This document shows, in pieces, positions 1-9,418 of a stretch of DNA of 64,000 nt. The DNA is taken from contig DASWIS010000008.1 of assembly GCA_036397555.1 (NCBI GenBank), positions 186,001 to 250,000 of the forward strand, written 5' to 3'. This stretch comes from Candidatus Zixiibacteriota bacterium (GTDB lineage: Bacteria > Zixibacteria > MSB-5A5 > WJJR01). The notes beneath the pieces are model-generated. The model saw only the letters and a program-made list of their open reading frames with translations. It made no database searches and was not told where the DNA came from. Positions within the stretch are counted from its first letter, which is position 1, and the number at the start of each line of letters is the position of its first letter. Both the position numbers and the translations under genes were made by a program.

Positions 1-423
1 GGCCATCCCGGTCGTTGCCGGATCACCGGTTCCGACCGCCATGGCGATGCGCCCCCGCTCCAGCCGCCATGCCCGCAGCAGCCGTCCGGCCAACCGCAAG
101 GCGACGCGTGTAATTTTCAAGAGAACCGGACGATTCTGCCGCGCCGATTCGATTCGTTGAGACAGCGTCCGAACGGGTTTCTTGAGTCCCGGCTTCTTCG
201 GGCGAGCCCCTTTTTCGCGTACGGCCCCAATCGGGGTGCTGGAGACCTGCCATCCGAGGATGGACACAATCCTCTGTCCACCGATAACCGTCACCGTCAG
301 ACCGAACCACGATACCGCCACCCGCACACCGCCAATCGTCGTGAACCGCAGCCGTACGGGGGAAAGTACCGCGACCGCCATCACGGCTGCAAACGCGAGC
401 AGCATGCATCCCAATAGAGTCAT
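1..423 (-). CDS. DUF2953 domain protein (3' part cut off by window edge)
   Basis: An open frame of 141 codons runs from an ATG at 423 to the left edge without a stop, so the C-terminal part lies outside the window. The first about 20 residues form a hydrophobic segment (LLGCMLLAFAAVMAVAVL), followed by a basic stretch and, near codons 132-139, the motif GTGDPATTG. That motif is characteristic of DUF2953 proteins, small membrane-anchored proteins that in spore formers are encoded beside YtfJ-type proteins. Their biochemical role is unknown. A weak AGG element lies just upstream of the ATG. The gene diverges from the lipoprotein gene at 572. The family call rests on the short motif plus the membrane segment and is moderately secure. 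Confidence 0.6.
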   Translation of the reverse strand, partial: MTLLGCMLLAFAAVMAVAVLSPVRLRFTTIGGVRVAVSWFGLTVTVIGGQRIVSILGWQVSSTPIGAVREKGARPKKPGLKKPVRTLSQRIESARQNRPVLLKITRVALRLAGRLLRAWRLERGRIAMAVGTGDPATTGMA

Positions 424-571
424 CAGCACCTATCCCCGATCATCGACGATTATTCCCAATATAATGTTTCGGCAGACTGGACGTGGCCCGCAGCCGTCAA
501 ATCCCCGCTCAGACCGGGCAAGGTCGCGTCCGATATAAGAATCAAGAAGGCGTAACGGTCCGGGGAGCGCT

Positions 572-1357
572 ATGAAGGCTATCATTCGTTTCAGCAATGC
601 GATACTCTGTTCGCTGGGCATCTTGCTGATCGCCTATGGGTGTCCCAGTTCACCAGACGGCAACGGCAATGGGATCGCCGATTACGAGTTGTGGGTCGTG
701 CTGGAAAAGAATCTGGACGCCAACAGTGATAATTTGAGCGTGGAGTTTCGACACGACGGCGATCCGGTGTCGGGCGGCAGTGTCTCGGTCGCCGGCGACC
801 CGATCATTACATTCGACAACAATGGCAACGCGCAGAAGTCATACTCCCTCGGCCAGTGGACGACCGGCGCCTGGATTCATATCATTGCGCGCGATTCGAC
901 CGGGGCCGCGGTCTATCGCGATTCGATCGTGATCCCCAGCGAGTTTTTGGTCAACGTCTTCCCGGAAGATCAACCCTGGCGTCCGGGCCAGACGCTCCCG
1001 CGCATCGAGTGGGGCACCTCGATCATGGCGACCAACTACGCGATTTCAGTCAGAGCGCGCACCGCCGGCAACGCGCCGCGCGGTTTCGCCGAATACTATC
1101 AGTCAGCGCAGGCGCTCTCACAAACATTCCAGCAGAGCGTTTTCAGCGACATTTTTGACAATGTCATTCCCGATATGTACGACATCCACGTTGTGGCATC
1201 ATCTCCCAATTTCATTGAGCCATCGACCGCGCACGCATATCGGACGCCCGATTTCGACGATATTCCGCAGCCGATCGATGACGACGATGTCACCGGCGCG
1301 ATCGCGGCGCTGTGTGTCGCCGAGCGGGTCACCGTTTCGGTCGAGACCTTACAGTAG
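572..1357 (+). CDS. Hypothetical lipoprotein
   Basis: The protein has 261 residues. Residues 1-23 form a type II signal peptide: a positive start (MKAIIRF), a hydrophobic core and Cys24 in the context LIAYGC, followed by a flexible Ser/Pro/Gly/Asn stretch. The mature protein would therefore be lipid-anchored, in the outer or inner membrane. The rest is polar and beta-rich, with an Ig-like look (repeated stretches such as GSVSVAGDPIITFDNNGNAQ), and carries no catalytic motif I recognise. It appears to be a single gene: the upstream neighbour is divergent and a 400-base gap with terminators follows. Function unknown. Confidence 0.7.
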   Translation: MKAIIRFSNAILCSLGILLIAYGCPSSPDGNGNGIADYELWVVLEKNLDANSDNLSVEFRHDGDPVSGGSVSVAGDPIITFDNNGNAQKSYSLGQWTTGAWIHIIARDSTGAAVYRDSIVIPSEFLVNVFPEDQPWRPGQTLPRIEWGTSIMATNYAISVRARTAGNAPRGFAEYYQSAQALSQTFQQSVFSDIFDNVIPDMYDIHVVASSPNFIEPSTAHAYRTPDFDDIPQPIDDDDVTGAIAALCVAERVTVSVETLQ

Positions 1358-1766
1358 TGGTTGAAGTGCGCGGGTTCGCGGCGACTTTTTTAGATTCGAT
1401 GAAGTTTTGGGCTTGACAACCATCCCCGGAATCAGCACATAGGCCACGGCCGACACGGTTGTTGTTACTCGGCACTGTCTTCGAAATGTTCGTTTTGCGA
1501 GTATAGGATATTCCGAGAGGGGGGCCTTCGGCGGTTCCAGCGAGCCGGGGACCCAGGTGAGGCAAGAGCACAGACGCATGCCAGATTCGCAAATCGGCGC
1601 TTTGCCAGTCCCGGGAATCGGGACGCGCCGTCCGGTTTTTTGAAGTTACGTCCCGCTTCGGCGGGACGTTTTTTTTGCGTGATGCGCATGAGATAACTAC
1701 TGCTTCTCCCACCATTCACCGTCCCCCCGTGCCGTGACGCGAGGGGCTTTGCTACGGGAGGTTTTA
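1358..1766. other. Intergenic region with possible structured RNA
   Basis: This stretch has no convincing gene; the open frames on the minus strand have no ribosome binding site and a mixed composition. A perfect TTGACA lies at 1413-1418, but the best -10 candidate at the right distance (CACATA) is poor. Two GC-rich hairpins followed by T-runs occur at about 1620-1640 and 1648-1676. The segment between could be a short non-coding RNA or a leader of the downstream AsnRS-like gene. It matches no T-box, SRP, RNase P, tmRNA or riboswitch consensus that I know. Confidence 0.3.
1648..1676 (+). terminator. Intrinsic terminator
   Basis: A nine-base-pair perfect stem (ACGTCCCGC with GCGGGACGT) closes a TTCG tetraloop and runs into eight T residues. 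This is a textbook rho-independent terminator for plus-strand transcription. It lies 90 bases before the start of the next gene, so it ends either a small RNA or an attenuated leader. Confidence 0.85.
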
Positions 1767-2771
1767 GTGAACAAGAATCAGATTTACGACCGCGTCCTCA
1801 AGGCGCTGTGGCAGTGGACCATCGAGAAGGACTATCAGTTCCGTCCCACGCCGCGCATCGTCACCGCCACCGGCGCCTGCGAGAATGTCGACACGCTCTG
1901 GGAGGTGACCGCCGAGAGCGTTCCGGGCACTTACTTTTTCGCGCAGACCGGGCAGCTCTATCTCGAAATGGGTCTGGCGGAAGTGCCGCGCGCGTTTACC
2001 GTCGGTTCCTCGGGGCGCGCCGAAGCGGAGATTGACTCGCGCCACCTGCGAGAGTTCACGCTCTTCGAAGTCGAAGGACGCGGCGGGTTCGAAGATCTGG
2101 TCGCCACGATCCAGTCGCTCTTCGGCGCGATCGACAAAGTCTCGGCGTCGTGGGGAGCCGATCCGATCGCCTCGCGTCTGAAACTCATCAGTTACAGCGA
2201 GGCGCTGGAGATTCTCGGCTTGGGCAGCAGCCACTGGGGCGAAGACTTTTCGCACGCGCAGGAACTCAAGCTGTGCCAGGGTGGCCCGGTGCTCCTGACG
2301 CATCATCCCGATCCGCAGCCGACACACGGTCCGGCGCCGAAACTGGAGAAATTCTTCAACATGAAGCCCGCGCCGTCGCACAACGGCGATCGTCCCACCG
2401 TGCAGTCGTGCGATCTGCTCTTGCCGATTTCCGGCGAGTCCCTGGGCGGCGCGGTTCGCATCCACCAAAGCGAGGTCCTGCGAACCCGTCTGCAGCGATC
2501 CGGCATGTTCGCCACACTGACACGCCGCGGGCTGGGACTGGCGCAGTTTTCCGACTATCTCGGCCACATGTCCGAGCATGGCCACACCATCGGCGAGCAC
2601 TACGGATTCGGGGTCGGGATTGATCGCGTCGTGCAGTATCTGATGAGCGCATCGGACATTCGTGACGCCGCTGGATTCCTTGTCGGAATGGATGCCGACA
2701 TGGCCGCCGATTCGGCGGAGTTTGTCCCGGCCGCCGTTGAGTCGGCCGAACCGGCTTATGCCGACGCATAA
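1767..2771 (+). CDS. AsnRS-related class II aminoacyl-tRNA synthetase-like catalytic core
   Basis: The product has 334 residues from a GTG at 1767, which follows GGGAGG (1756-1761) at ideal spacing; an in-frame GTG at 1734 has no such signal. The protein shows class II aaRS motif 2 (GRAEAEIDSRHLREFTLFEVEG) and motif 3 (YGFGVGIDRVVQYLM), closest in style to AsnRS/AspRS. The N-terminal OB-fold anticodon-binding domain of real AsnRS is missing, since the sequence enters the catalytic fold almost at once. Standalone AsnRS-like cores are known in archaea, where one acts as an ammonia-dependent asparagine synthetase (AS-AR type). Here the substrate could be aspartate or another amino acid. An amide-forming ligase is inferred, not shown. 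A terminator follows. Confidence 0.7.
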   Translation: MNKNQIYDRVLKALWQWTIEKDYQFRPTPRIVTATGACENVDTLWEVTAESVPGTYFFAQTGQLYLEMGLAEVPRAFTVGSSGRAEAEIDSRHLREFTLFEVEGRGGFEDLVATIQSLFGAIDKVSASWGADPIASRLKLISYSEALEILGLGSSHWGEDFSHAQELKLCQGGPVLLTHHPDPQPTHGPAPKLEKFFNMKPAPSHNGDRPTVQSCDLLLPISGESLGGAVRIHQSEVLRTRLQRSGMFATLTRRGLGLAQFSDYLGHMSEHGHTIGEHYGFGVGIDRVVQYLMSASDIRDAAGFLVGMDADMAADSAEFVPAAVESAEPAYADA

Positions 2772-2804
2772 TTGTCGTTGATCCGAGAGTGGGGTTGTAA
2801 CCGG

Positions 2805-2839
2805 CGCGTCCCGTACACTGCGGGGCGCGTCGTCTTTTT
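2805..2839 (+). terminator. Intrinsic terminator after the AsnRS-like gene
   Basis: CGCGTCCCG (2805-2813) pairs with CGGGGCGCG (2821-2829), with one G-T wobble and a seven-base loop. TCGTCTTTTT follows. This separates the AsnRS-like gene from mscL. Confidence 0.65.
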
Positions 2840-2897
2840 GGGTCTCGCATCAATGCGGTGTCATTGTATTTTGACCGCAAACCCGGAGGGATCGACC

Positions 2898-3341
2898 ATG
2901 ATCAATGAATTCAAGAAGTTCGCCATGCGCGGAAACGTTCTCGACATGGCGGTCGGCATCATCATCGGGGCCGCGTTCGGGAAGATCGTCTCGTCGTTTG
3001 TATCCGACGTGCTGATGCCGCCGATCGGCCGTCTGATGGGCAATGTCGACTTCAGCAATCTGTTCATCACCCTCTCCAGCGGCAGCTATGAGTCGCTGGA
3101 GGCCGCCAAAACCGCGGGTGCGGCGACGCTTAATTACGGAATCTTCATCAACACGATCATCGATTTCCTGATCGTCGCGTTTGCCGTGTTTCTTCTCGTG
3201 CGCGCCGTCAACCGACTCAAGCAGAAGGAAGAGGCGCCGGCCGCGCCGACGACGAAGGACTGCCCCGAATGCCTGTCGAAGATTCCGATCAAAGCGAAGC
3301 GCTGCGCGCAATGCACAGTCGTTCTGGCGACCGCCGGCTGA
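2898..3341 (+). CDS. mscL: Large-conductance mechanosensitive channel with C-terminal zinc ribbon
   Basis: The protein has 147 residues starting at the ATG at 2898, preceded by GGAGGG (2885-2890). The beginning, [20 protein letters not shown], is the MscL N-terminal helix and first membrane segment. A second membrane helix ([19 protein letters not shown]-like) comes near residues 78-100. MscL forms a homopentameric inner-membrane pore that opens under membrane tension and releases solutes on hypo-osmotic shock. After the second helix the protein adds [18 protein letters not shown], a four-cysteine rubredoxin-like knuckle that replaces the usual cytoplasmic helix bundle and is also seen in MscL of some other phyla. 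The gene seems monocistronic, between two terminators. Confidence 0.93.
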   Translation: MINEFKKFAMRGNVLDMAVGIIIGAAFGKIVSSFVSDVLMPPIGRLMGNVDFSNLFITLSSGSYESLEAAKTAGAATLNYGIFINTIIDFLIVAFAVFLLVRAVNRLKQKEEAPAAPTTKDCPECLSKIPIKAKRCAQCTVVLATAG

Positions 3342-3356
3342 GTCCGGCCGGTTTTT
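3331..3356 (+). terminator. Possible terminator overlapping the mscL stop
   Basis: GCCGG (3333-3337) pairs with CCGGC (3344-3348), extended by CC/GG across a one-base bulge, and TTTTT follows. The stem includes the TGA stop codon of mscL. Confidence 0.4.
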
Positions 3357-3462
3357 GACAGCGCGTTGGGATTAGCCCTTGTATGGGGCCGCGGTATCAG
3401 GCGATCATCGGGGTGAGGTCGTCGGACTTGCATTGGTTTGACACGATACCAAGGGAGCGCCC

Positions 3463-3831
3463 ATGTTTCGCGTAGGATACCTCGAAGGAACCGATCCGCT
3501 ATTCCTCAATGAGCTGGTCGCGCGTGAGATCGACACCATTCCGCTCGGCAACGGTGTCGACAACCACGGCAAGTTCATCGGCCACATCACGCGGGCCGAC
3601 CAGATCACGGTCGTGGTCGGCTATCTGCACAAGGTGATGCCGCTGGCCGACTCCGGGCTCTCCGCCCTCGACATCATCCACTCCTGCAAGGTGCACCGGA
3701 TCCCCACGCTGATCATCGCGCAGAAGGCGCTGCATGCCAAGGCCGAGAAGGCCTTGGGCGACGCCGGCGATCATATCACGCTGGTCGATCCCGCCGACCT
3801 GCGCAAAGAACTCGACCGCGTGCTGGGATAG
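3463..3831 (+). CDS. Hypothetical protein
   Basis: The product has 122 residues from an ATG preceded by AAGGGAG. The codon usage is the GC-rich pattern of its neighbours, so the gene is likely real. The sequence alternates short hydrophobic strands and helices (for example ITVVVGYLHKVMPL, IPTLIIAQKALHAKAEKAL), which suggests a small alpha/beta fold. There are no cysteines arranged as a metal site, no membrane helix and no signal peptide, so it should be cytoplasmic. I do not recognise the family. It stands alone between mscL and a pair of minus-strand tRNA genes. Confidence 0.65.
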   Translation: MFRVGYLEGTDPLFLNELVAREIDTIPLGNGVDNHGKFIGHITRADQITVVVGYLHKVMPLADSGLSALDIIHSCKVHRIPTLIIAQKALHAKAEKALGDAGDHITLVDPADLRKELDRVLG

Positions 3832-3845
3832 CCCTTTCGGGCTAA

Positions 3846-3931
3846 TGCGAAAGGGGGGAGTCGAACCCCCATCCCGAGTTCACGGGACCGGATCCTAAGT
3901 CCGGCGCGTCTGCCAGTTCCGCCACTTTCGC
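3846..3931 (-). tRNA. tRNA-Leu (anticodon UAG)
   Basis: The minus strand folds into a complete class II tRNA. The acceptor stem GCGAAAG/CTTTCGC has discriminator A. The anticodon stem CCGGA/TCCGG holds the loop CTTAGGA with anticodon TAG. A long variable arm, as in tRNA-Leu, is followed by the T arm with GGTTCGACTCC. The CCA end is not encoded. Confidence 0.95.
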
Positions 3932-4041
3932 ATAGTGGAGTCTAATTCACGTCCTGAAAAGAATCATGTGCGTGAATTGTTGCACGTCAATCTGCGTCTT
4001 TGTGGAGTGCGTCCGCGCGAGATGAACGAGTCGGTACTCAG

Positions 4042-4113
4042 TGAGGGTGGATGGGATCGAACCATCGGCCACCTGCTTAAAAGGCAGATGCTCTACCACT
4101 GAGCTACACCCCC
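4042..4113 (-). tRNA. tRNA-Lys (anticodon UUU)
   Basis: The minus strand gives a 72-base cloverleaf. The acceptor stem GGGGGTG/CACCCTC has one G-T pair and discriminator A. The D arm reads AGCTCAGTGGTAGAGC. The anticodon loop CTTTTAA carries anticodon TTT and the T loop is TTCGATC. CCA is not encoded. It lies 110 bases from the tRNA-Leu gene, in the same direction. Confidence 0.95.
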
Positions 4114-4313
4114 ACCAATCCGCCGTAAAGTATCCCGCCCGACACCCGGCAGTCCAGCCCTAACACGCCCGCAGCGTGCGACTTCGCCGCCCTCGAATGG
4201 GGACCTTCGGCGTCTTGACTTGCCCCATTGGCGGCGGTTGCTTGTCCCGAGCGCGTCGGGGGATTTGCTTGTTGGCGGTTGGAATGCGTGACGATGACTG
4301 AAGAGGAGTGACG

Positions 4314-5720
<1,407 letters not shown>

Positions 5721-5726
5721 TGTGCT

Positions 5727-5843
5727 GTCATTCCGAGCGAAGCGAGGAATCTCCTATACGGTATTGCCTCCAACGGCGCGAGACTCGGAGATTCCGCTTG
5801 TGGTGAGCGAAGTCGAATCACGCTTCGCCGGGAATGACATCCG
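5727..5843. repeat. Palindromic interspersed repeat (GTCATTCCGAGCGAAGCGA type)
   Basis: GTCATTCCGAGCGAAGCGAG at the left end and its near-inverse CTTCGCCGGGAATGACAT at the right end could fold into one long hairpin, with related GAGATTCCGC and GAGCGAAGTCGAATC segments inside. This repeat type is widespread between genes in environmental bacterial genomes. It fills the gap between lpdA and the toxin-antitoxin genes and has no coding potential of its own, although the antitoxin frame stays open through it. Confidence 0.7.
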
Positions 5844-5862
5844 ACGTATCATTCACGCTGTC

Positions 5863-6153
5863 ATGGGCATCGACGATCTAATCAAAGACAAGCGCGAGCA
5901 AATTCTGCGCATCGCCGCCAAGCATGGCGCGACCAATGTGCGCGTATTCGGCTCCTTCGCGCGCGGCGAAGCCGGACCCGACAGCGATGTAGATTTTCTG
6001 ATCGATCTCGAACCGGGACGCAGCCTGCTGGACATGAGCGGTCTGCTGATTGACTTGCAGGACCTGCTTGGCAGGAAAGTCGATCTCGGCACGGATCGCA
6101 GTCTGCGCCCGCGCATCAAAGAGAGAGTTCTGCACGAGGCACGCCCTATATGA
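5863..6153 (+). CDS. mntA: MntA-type antitoxin nucleotidyltransferase
   Basis: The protein has 96 residues and belongs to the minimal nucleotidyltransferase family. The catalytic motif GSFARGEAGPDSDVDFLID (GS-x10-DxD) is intact. Antitoxins of this family transfer AMP groups to a tyrosine of the HepT RNase and so silence it. I chose the ATG at 5863, because the longer open frame from 5722 only reads back through the palindromic repeat. The stop codon overlaps the start of hepT by four bases (ATGA), so the two are translationally coupled. The pair sits in an apparent insertion behind lpdA. Confidence 0.85.
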   Translation: MGIDDLIKDKREQILRIAAKHGATNVRVFGSFARGEAGPDSDVDFLIDLEPGRSLLDMSGLLIDLQDLLGRKVDLGTDRSLRPRIKERVLHEARPI

Positions 6154-6485
6154 GAAGGGACCGTGACCGGCTACAGGATATCATAGAGGCGATCGAAGCC
6201 ATCGAAAAATATACCGCACGCGGGAAGGACAACGCACTTGGTGATGAGCTGGTCAACGTCTGGATAGTTCATCACCTTCAGACAATCGGGGAAGCGGCTC
6301 GTCTGTTGTCACCGGAGCTGAAGGAACAGCGTCCCGATATACCGTGGTCCAAAGTCGTGGGAATGCGCAATCTTCTGGTCCATGAATACTTCATGGTCGA
6401 CACCGAGGCGGTCTGGATGGCTGTCGAGCGGGATCTTCCGTCGCTCAAGGGGGCAGTGACAAGTCTATTGAGCGAATTGCCCTGA
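6150..6485 (+). CDS. hepT: HepT-type toxin RNase (DUF86)
   Basis: The protein has 111 residues, is all-helical and carries the HEPN signature near its C-terminal half: RNLLVHEYF, matching R-x4-H-x-Y. HepT toxins cut RNA, often tRNA ends, and are blocked by AMP added to the motif tyrosine by the partner MntA encoded directly upstream. All three motif residues are present, so the module looks functional. The start overlaps the antitoxin stop. Four bases after the stop begins a degenerate copy of the lpdA 3' end. Confidence 0.85.
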   Translation: MRRDRDRLQDIIEAIEAIEKYTARGKDNALGDELVNVWIVHHLQTIGEAARLLSPELKEQRPDIPWSKVVGMRNLLVHEYFMVDTEAVWMAVERDLPSLKGAVTSLLSELP

Positions 6486-6488
6486 CGG

Positions 6489-6553
6489 CGAAGCATTGAT
6501 GGAATCGTCCGCCCGCCGCCAGTGGCGAAGCGGTGCACATGGTGAAACTGTAG
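6489..6553 (+). repeat. Degenerate duplicate of the lpdA 3' end
   Basis: This 65-base segment aligns with 5657-5720, the last 21 codons and stop of lpdA. The final 30 bases differ at one position and the first 18 at two. The middle is more diverged and has one extra base, which breaks the lpd frame. It ends with the same TGGTGAAACTGTAG. The two copies bracket the repeat and the mntA-hepT pair, like a footprint of the event that placed them here. Confidence 0.8.
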
Positions 6554-6590
6554 AATCGCACTTCCACGACTTACGTGCTTCATACCGAGT

Positions 6591-7445
6591 ATGCAGGTCG
6601 AGGTCAACGGGACTCGGATTTGGTTCGATGTGGACGGGCCGTCACTGGTTCCGGCGGGCGCCGGGATGTGCGAGCGCCCCGTGGTGTTGTTGTTGCATGG
6701 GGGGATGGGATACGATCACACCTACTTCAAGCCCGATTTCCGCCGTTTGACAGATGTTGCGCAGATTGTTTATCTCGATTTCCGCGGAATGGGCCGTTCG
6801 GCCGAGGCCGACCCTGAGTCCTGGGATTACGAGCTGCTTGCCGATGATCTCCGCGCGTTCTGCAATGCGCTTGGAATCGTCAAACCTATCGTCTTTGGCC
6901 ACTCGATGGCGGGCCCGGTGGCCATGCTGTTTGCCGGCCACTATCCCGATCATCCCGGTGGTCTGATTCTGCAATCGTGCATGGCACGATTTGATCTCGA
7001 TCGTGTAGTAGCCGGCTTTCGACGGATTGCCGGAGATGAGGTCGCTGCGATCGCCAGACGTTTCTATCGCGGCGATTCATCGGTGACGATGCAGGAGTGG
7101 TCGCGCTGTCGAACGGCATTTGGGCCGTGGTCACCCGACGAACAGGTTCGCGCGAGAATTCAATTGCATCCTGAGCTGGCTGCCGTCGGAATGATCCGAC
7201 TCTGCACGTTGAATATCACCGATCAACTCGGGAAGATTTCCTGCCCGACGTTGGTGTGTGTCGGAGATCGCGACCCGGTCACACAACCGGACGACGCTCG
7301 GGAAATTGCCGACGCCCTCACCTGCAGTGACAAGCGACTACGGGTGCTTCAAGGCGGCGGGCACTTTCTCTGGAAGGATGTGCCGGATTCTTACTGGCCG
7401 TTGATCCAGGGGTTTGTTGTAGAAGCGAACCCGACGAAGAAATGA
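6591..7445 (+). CDS. Alpha/beta hydrolase (proline iminopeptidase-like)
   Basis: The product has 284 residues with a clear alpha/beta hydrolase fold. The HGGMGYDH oxyanion motif is near residue 37. The nucleophile elbow is GHSMAGP (Ser near 104), the acid is in GDRDPVTQP and the catalytic histidine is in GGGHFLWKD. The arrangement resembles prolyl aminopeptidases and related esterases, but the substrate cannot be read from the sequence. There is no signal peptide, so the enzyme is cytoplasmic. It lies just behind the duplicated lpdA tail and may once have been the direct neighbour of lpdA. The ATG lacks a good ribosome binding site. Confidence 0.85.
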   Translation: MQVEVNGTRIWFDVDGPSLVPAGAGMCERPVVLLLHGGMGYDHTYFKPDFRRLTDVAQIVYLDFRGMGRSAEADPESWDYELLADDLRAFCNALGIVKPIVFGHSMAGPVAMLFAGHYPDHPGGLILQSCMARFDLDRVVAGFRRIAGDEVAAIARRFYRGDSSVTMQEWSRCRTAFGPWSPDEQVRARIQLHPELAAVGMIRLCTLNITDQLGKISCPTLVCVGDRDPVTQPDDAREIADALTCSDKRLRVLQGGGHFLWKDVPDSYWPLIQGFVVEANPTKK

Positions 7446-7461
7446 ATAAGTTCCAAGATCA

Positions 7462-8376
7462 TCACCACTCCCGCTCCAGATATTCTCGCACCACCATCGC
7501 CGTGTTCCAGGCGCAGGCGTACTCGAGCGCTTTCCAATGGCCGACGTCGGTCGGGCTGAGGTTGCCGGTTGGAAAGATGAAGCAGGATTGCACCGACGCG
7601 ACCGGGATGCTGTGACGTTGCGCCACGCGGATCACGCCCGCTGCGGTCGAATCGACCAGCGACGCCTGTTCGGCGCCGTGCATCTGCATGCGCGCCTGCG
7701 GTGAGTCTTCAAATCCGTGCAGCGAGAACCCGACGCCGTCGTCGTAGATCTCCGGCAGACGGCGCTCGACCGAACGCAGCCGAAACGCGATCAGTTGTGC
7801 GGCGGAATCCAGCCGCGCGTGCAACGCCGAATCGATGGCCAGATCAAGAACCCCGGGCTTGGCGCCGACCTGTTCTGTCCCCAGCAAGACCGTATCCACA
7901 TTCTGCTCCGACCACCGATTGACCCTGTAGTAGGCGCGCCATGATTTGGGAATGACCACATCGCCCAGGAGGTAGGAAGGATCGCTGCCGACACCCAGGC
8001 CGACGTGGATGATTTCAATCGGCTGATAGGTGTCGATCATAAATTGTGTGACCGCTTCGGCGTCGGCAATCCCATGCACCCCGGTCATACCGGCATACTG
8101 GCCCAGCCAGCCATAGACGAGGCGCCGTCCGTTGGCGGTCGTGTCGGTGCGGATGTTCGCCCACTCGAAGAAAAAGTCGCCGATTTGCGGGTTATCGAAC
8201 AGCACGACCACGGTGGGTTGCTTCTCTTCGGGAACGGCGGGCTGATCCGTCCTTGTGGCTTCGGACGCGGATTGGTCCGAACTGTCCGAGCGACACGACA
8301 CCATCGATATCGAAATTACCAGTGTCAGGACCAGTTGCGGGTACGCTGCCATGTGTCGTGCAAAAGTGCGTCGCAA
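7462..8376 (-). CDS. Lipoprotein of the nucleoside phosphorylase / MTA-SAH nucleosidase superfamily
   Basis: The chosen start is a TTG at 8376, six bases after GGAGG. It gives MRRTFARHMAAYPQLV and a type II signal peptide ending at Cys28 in SISMVSC. After a Ser/Gln/Glu-rich linker the domain contains GDFFFEWANI, GVHGIADAEAVTQFMIDTY, HVGLGVGSDPSYLLGDVVIPKSW and a C-terminal DVGHWKALEYACAWNTAMVV. The GDVVI and E-x2-A pattern of the PNP/UDP phosphorylase-nucleosidase fold is recognisable. Such domains cleave nucleosides such as methylthioadenosine in the cytoplasm, so a lipid-anchored version is unusual. Activity is uncertain, because the usual catalytic aspartate region is only loosely matched. 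304 residues. Confidence 0.6.
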   Translation of the reverse strand: MRRTFARHMAAYPQLVLTLVISISMVSCRSDSSDQSASEATRTDQPAVPEEKQPTVVVLFDNPQIGDFFFEWANIRTDTTANGRRLVYGWLGQYAGMTGVHGIADAEAVTQFMIDTYQPIEIIHVGLGVGSDPSYLLGDVVIPKSWRAYYRVNRWSEQNVDTVLLGTEQVGAKPGVLDLAIDSALHARLDSAAQLIAFRLRSVERRLPEIYDDGVGFSLHGFEDSPQARMQMHGAEQASLVDSTAAGVIRVAQRHSIPVASVQSCFIFPTGNLSPTDVGHWKALEYACAWNTAMVVREYLEREW

Positions 8377-8531
8377 GGGAGACCTCCAACGTATCAGGGT
8401 CGGGATACTCTTCTGCGGGGCAATGGGTCTTCGGTGAAGCATTTGCCTTTGCCCGTAAGCCCCGGTAGATTACCGGATTGGCCGGCTTGTCCCGTGCGTA
8501 GCCACGGGCGCAAAGCGATAAGGAGCATACG

Positions 8532-9410
8532 ATGAACGCTGATGACAAACGCAAAATAAAGATCGGACTGGCGGAGATGCTTAAGGGCGGGGTGATCATG
8601 GATGTCACCAACGCCGAGCAGGCGCGCATCGCCGAGGACGCGGGGGCCTGCGCCGTGATGGCATTGGAACGCGTGCCCGCCGACATCCGCGCCGAGGGCG
8701 GCGTGGCGCGCATGGCCGATCCGGCGAAGATCGAAGAGATCAAAGAGGCCGTCACGATCCCGGTTATGGCCAAGTGCCGCATCGGGCATTTTGCCGAGGC
8801 GCAGATTCTCGAGGCGCTCGAAGTGGATTTCATCGACGAGTCCGAAGTGCTGACTCCGGCGGATGAGAGCCATCACATTGCCAAAGATCAGTTCCGGATT
8901 CCGTTCGTCTGCGGCTGCCGCGATCTGGGAGAGGCCCTGCGCCGCATTGGCGAGGGCGCGGCGCTGCTGCGCACCAAGGGCGAAGCCGGCACCGGTAACA
9001 TCGTCGAGGCGGTCCGTCACATGCGCGCGGTGCAGGACGGCATTCGTCGGCTGACTGTGCTCCCGAAAGAAGAACTCATGACCGAAGCGAAGAATCTGGG
9101 AGCACCCTATGATTTGGTCTGCTGGGTTGCCGAGCACGGGCGCATCCCGGTGCCCAACTTTGCCGCCGGCGGCATCGCCACGCCCGCGGATGCGTCGCTG
9201 ATGATGCAGTTGGGGGCCGAGTCGGTCTTTGTCGGATCGGGCATCTTCAAGTCGTCCGATCCGTCGCCGCGCGCGCGCGCGATTGTCCTGGCGACGACGC
9301 ATTACAACGATCCGATGCGGCTCGCCGAGGTCTCCAAACATCTGGGCGATCCGATGCGCGGAATCGAGATCGCATCGATTCCCGAAGAGCAGTTGTTGCA
9401 GGTACGGTGA
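8532..9410 (+). CDS. pdxS: Pyridoxal 5'-phosphate synthase, synthase subunit
   Basis: PdxS (292 residues, full length) condenses ribose 5-phosphate, glyceraldehyde 3-phosphate and ammonia into pyridoxal phosphate. It is a TIM barrel that forms a dodecamer and takes ammonia from PdxT. The two catalytic lysines are Lys81 in [13 protein letters not shown] and Lys149 in [12 protein letters not shown]. The phosphate-binding [16 protein letters not shown] and the C-terminal GLF-like [10 protein letters not shown] are intact. The ATG follows AAGGAG at six bases. pdxT follows after about 200 bases, which contain a GC-rich hairpin. Confidence 0.97.
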   Translation: MNADDKRKIKIGLAEMLKGGVIMDVTNAEQARIAEDAGACAVMALERVPADIRAEGGVARMADPAKIEEIKEAVTIPVMAKCRIGHFAEAQILEALEVDFIDESEVLTPADESHHIAKDQFRIPFVCGCRDLGEALRRIGEGAALLRTKGEAGTGNIVEAVRHMRAVQDGIRRLTVLPKEELMTEAKNLGAPYDLVCWVAEHGRIPVPNFAAGGIATPADASLMMQLGAESVFVGSGIFKSSDPSPRARAIVLATTHYNDPMRLAEVSKHLGDPMRGIEIASIPEEQLLQVR

Positions 9411-9418
9411 TCGTGGGG

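Noticed and set aside
157-538. Two overlapping plus-strand frames at the left end
   Set aside because: They are the antisense shadow of the truncated DUF2953 gene on the minus strand.
1358-1766. T-box, SRP, RNase P, tmRNA or common riboswitch in the leader of the AsnRS-like gene
   Set aside because: None of the conserved core sequences of those RNAs could be found; only terminator-like hairpins are visible.
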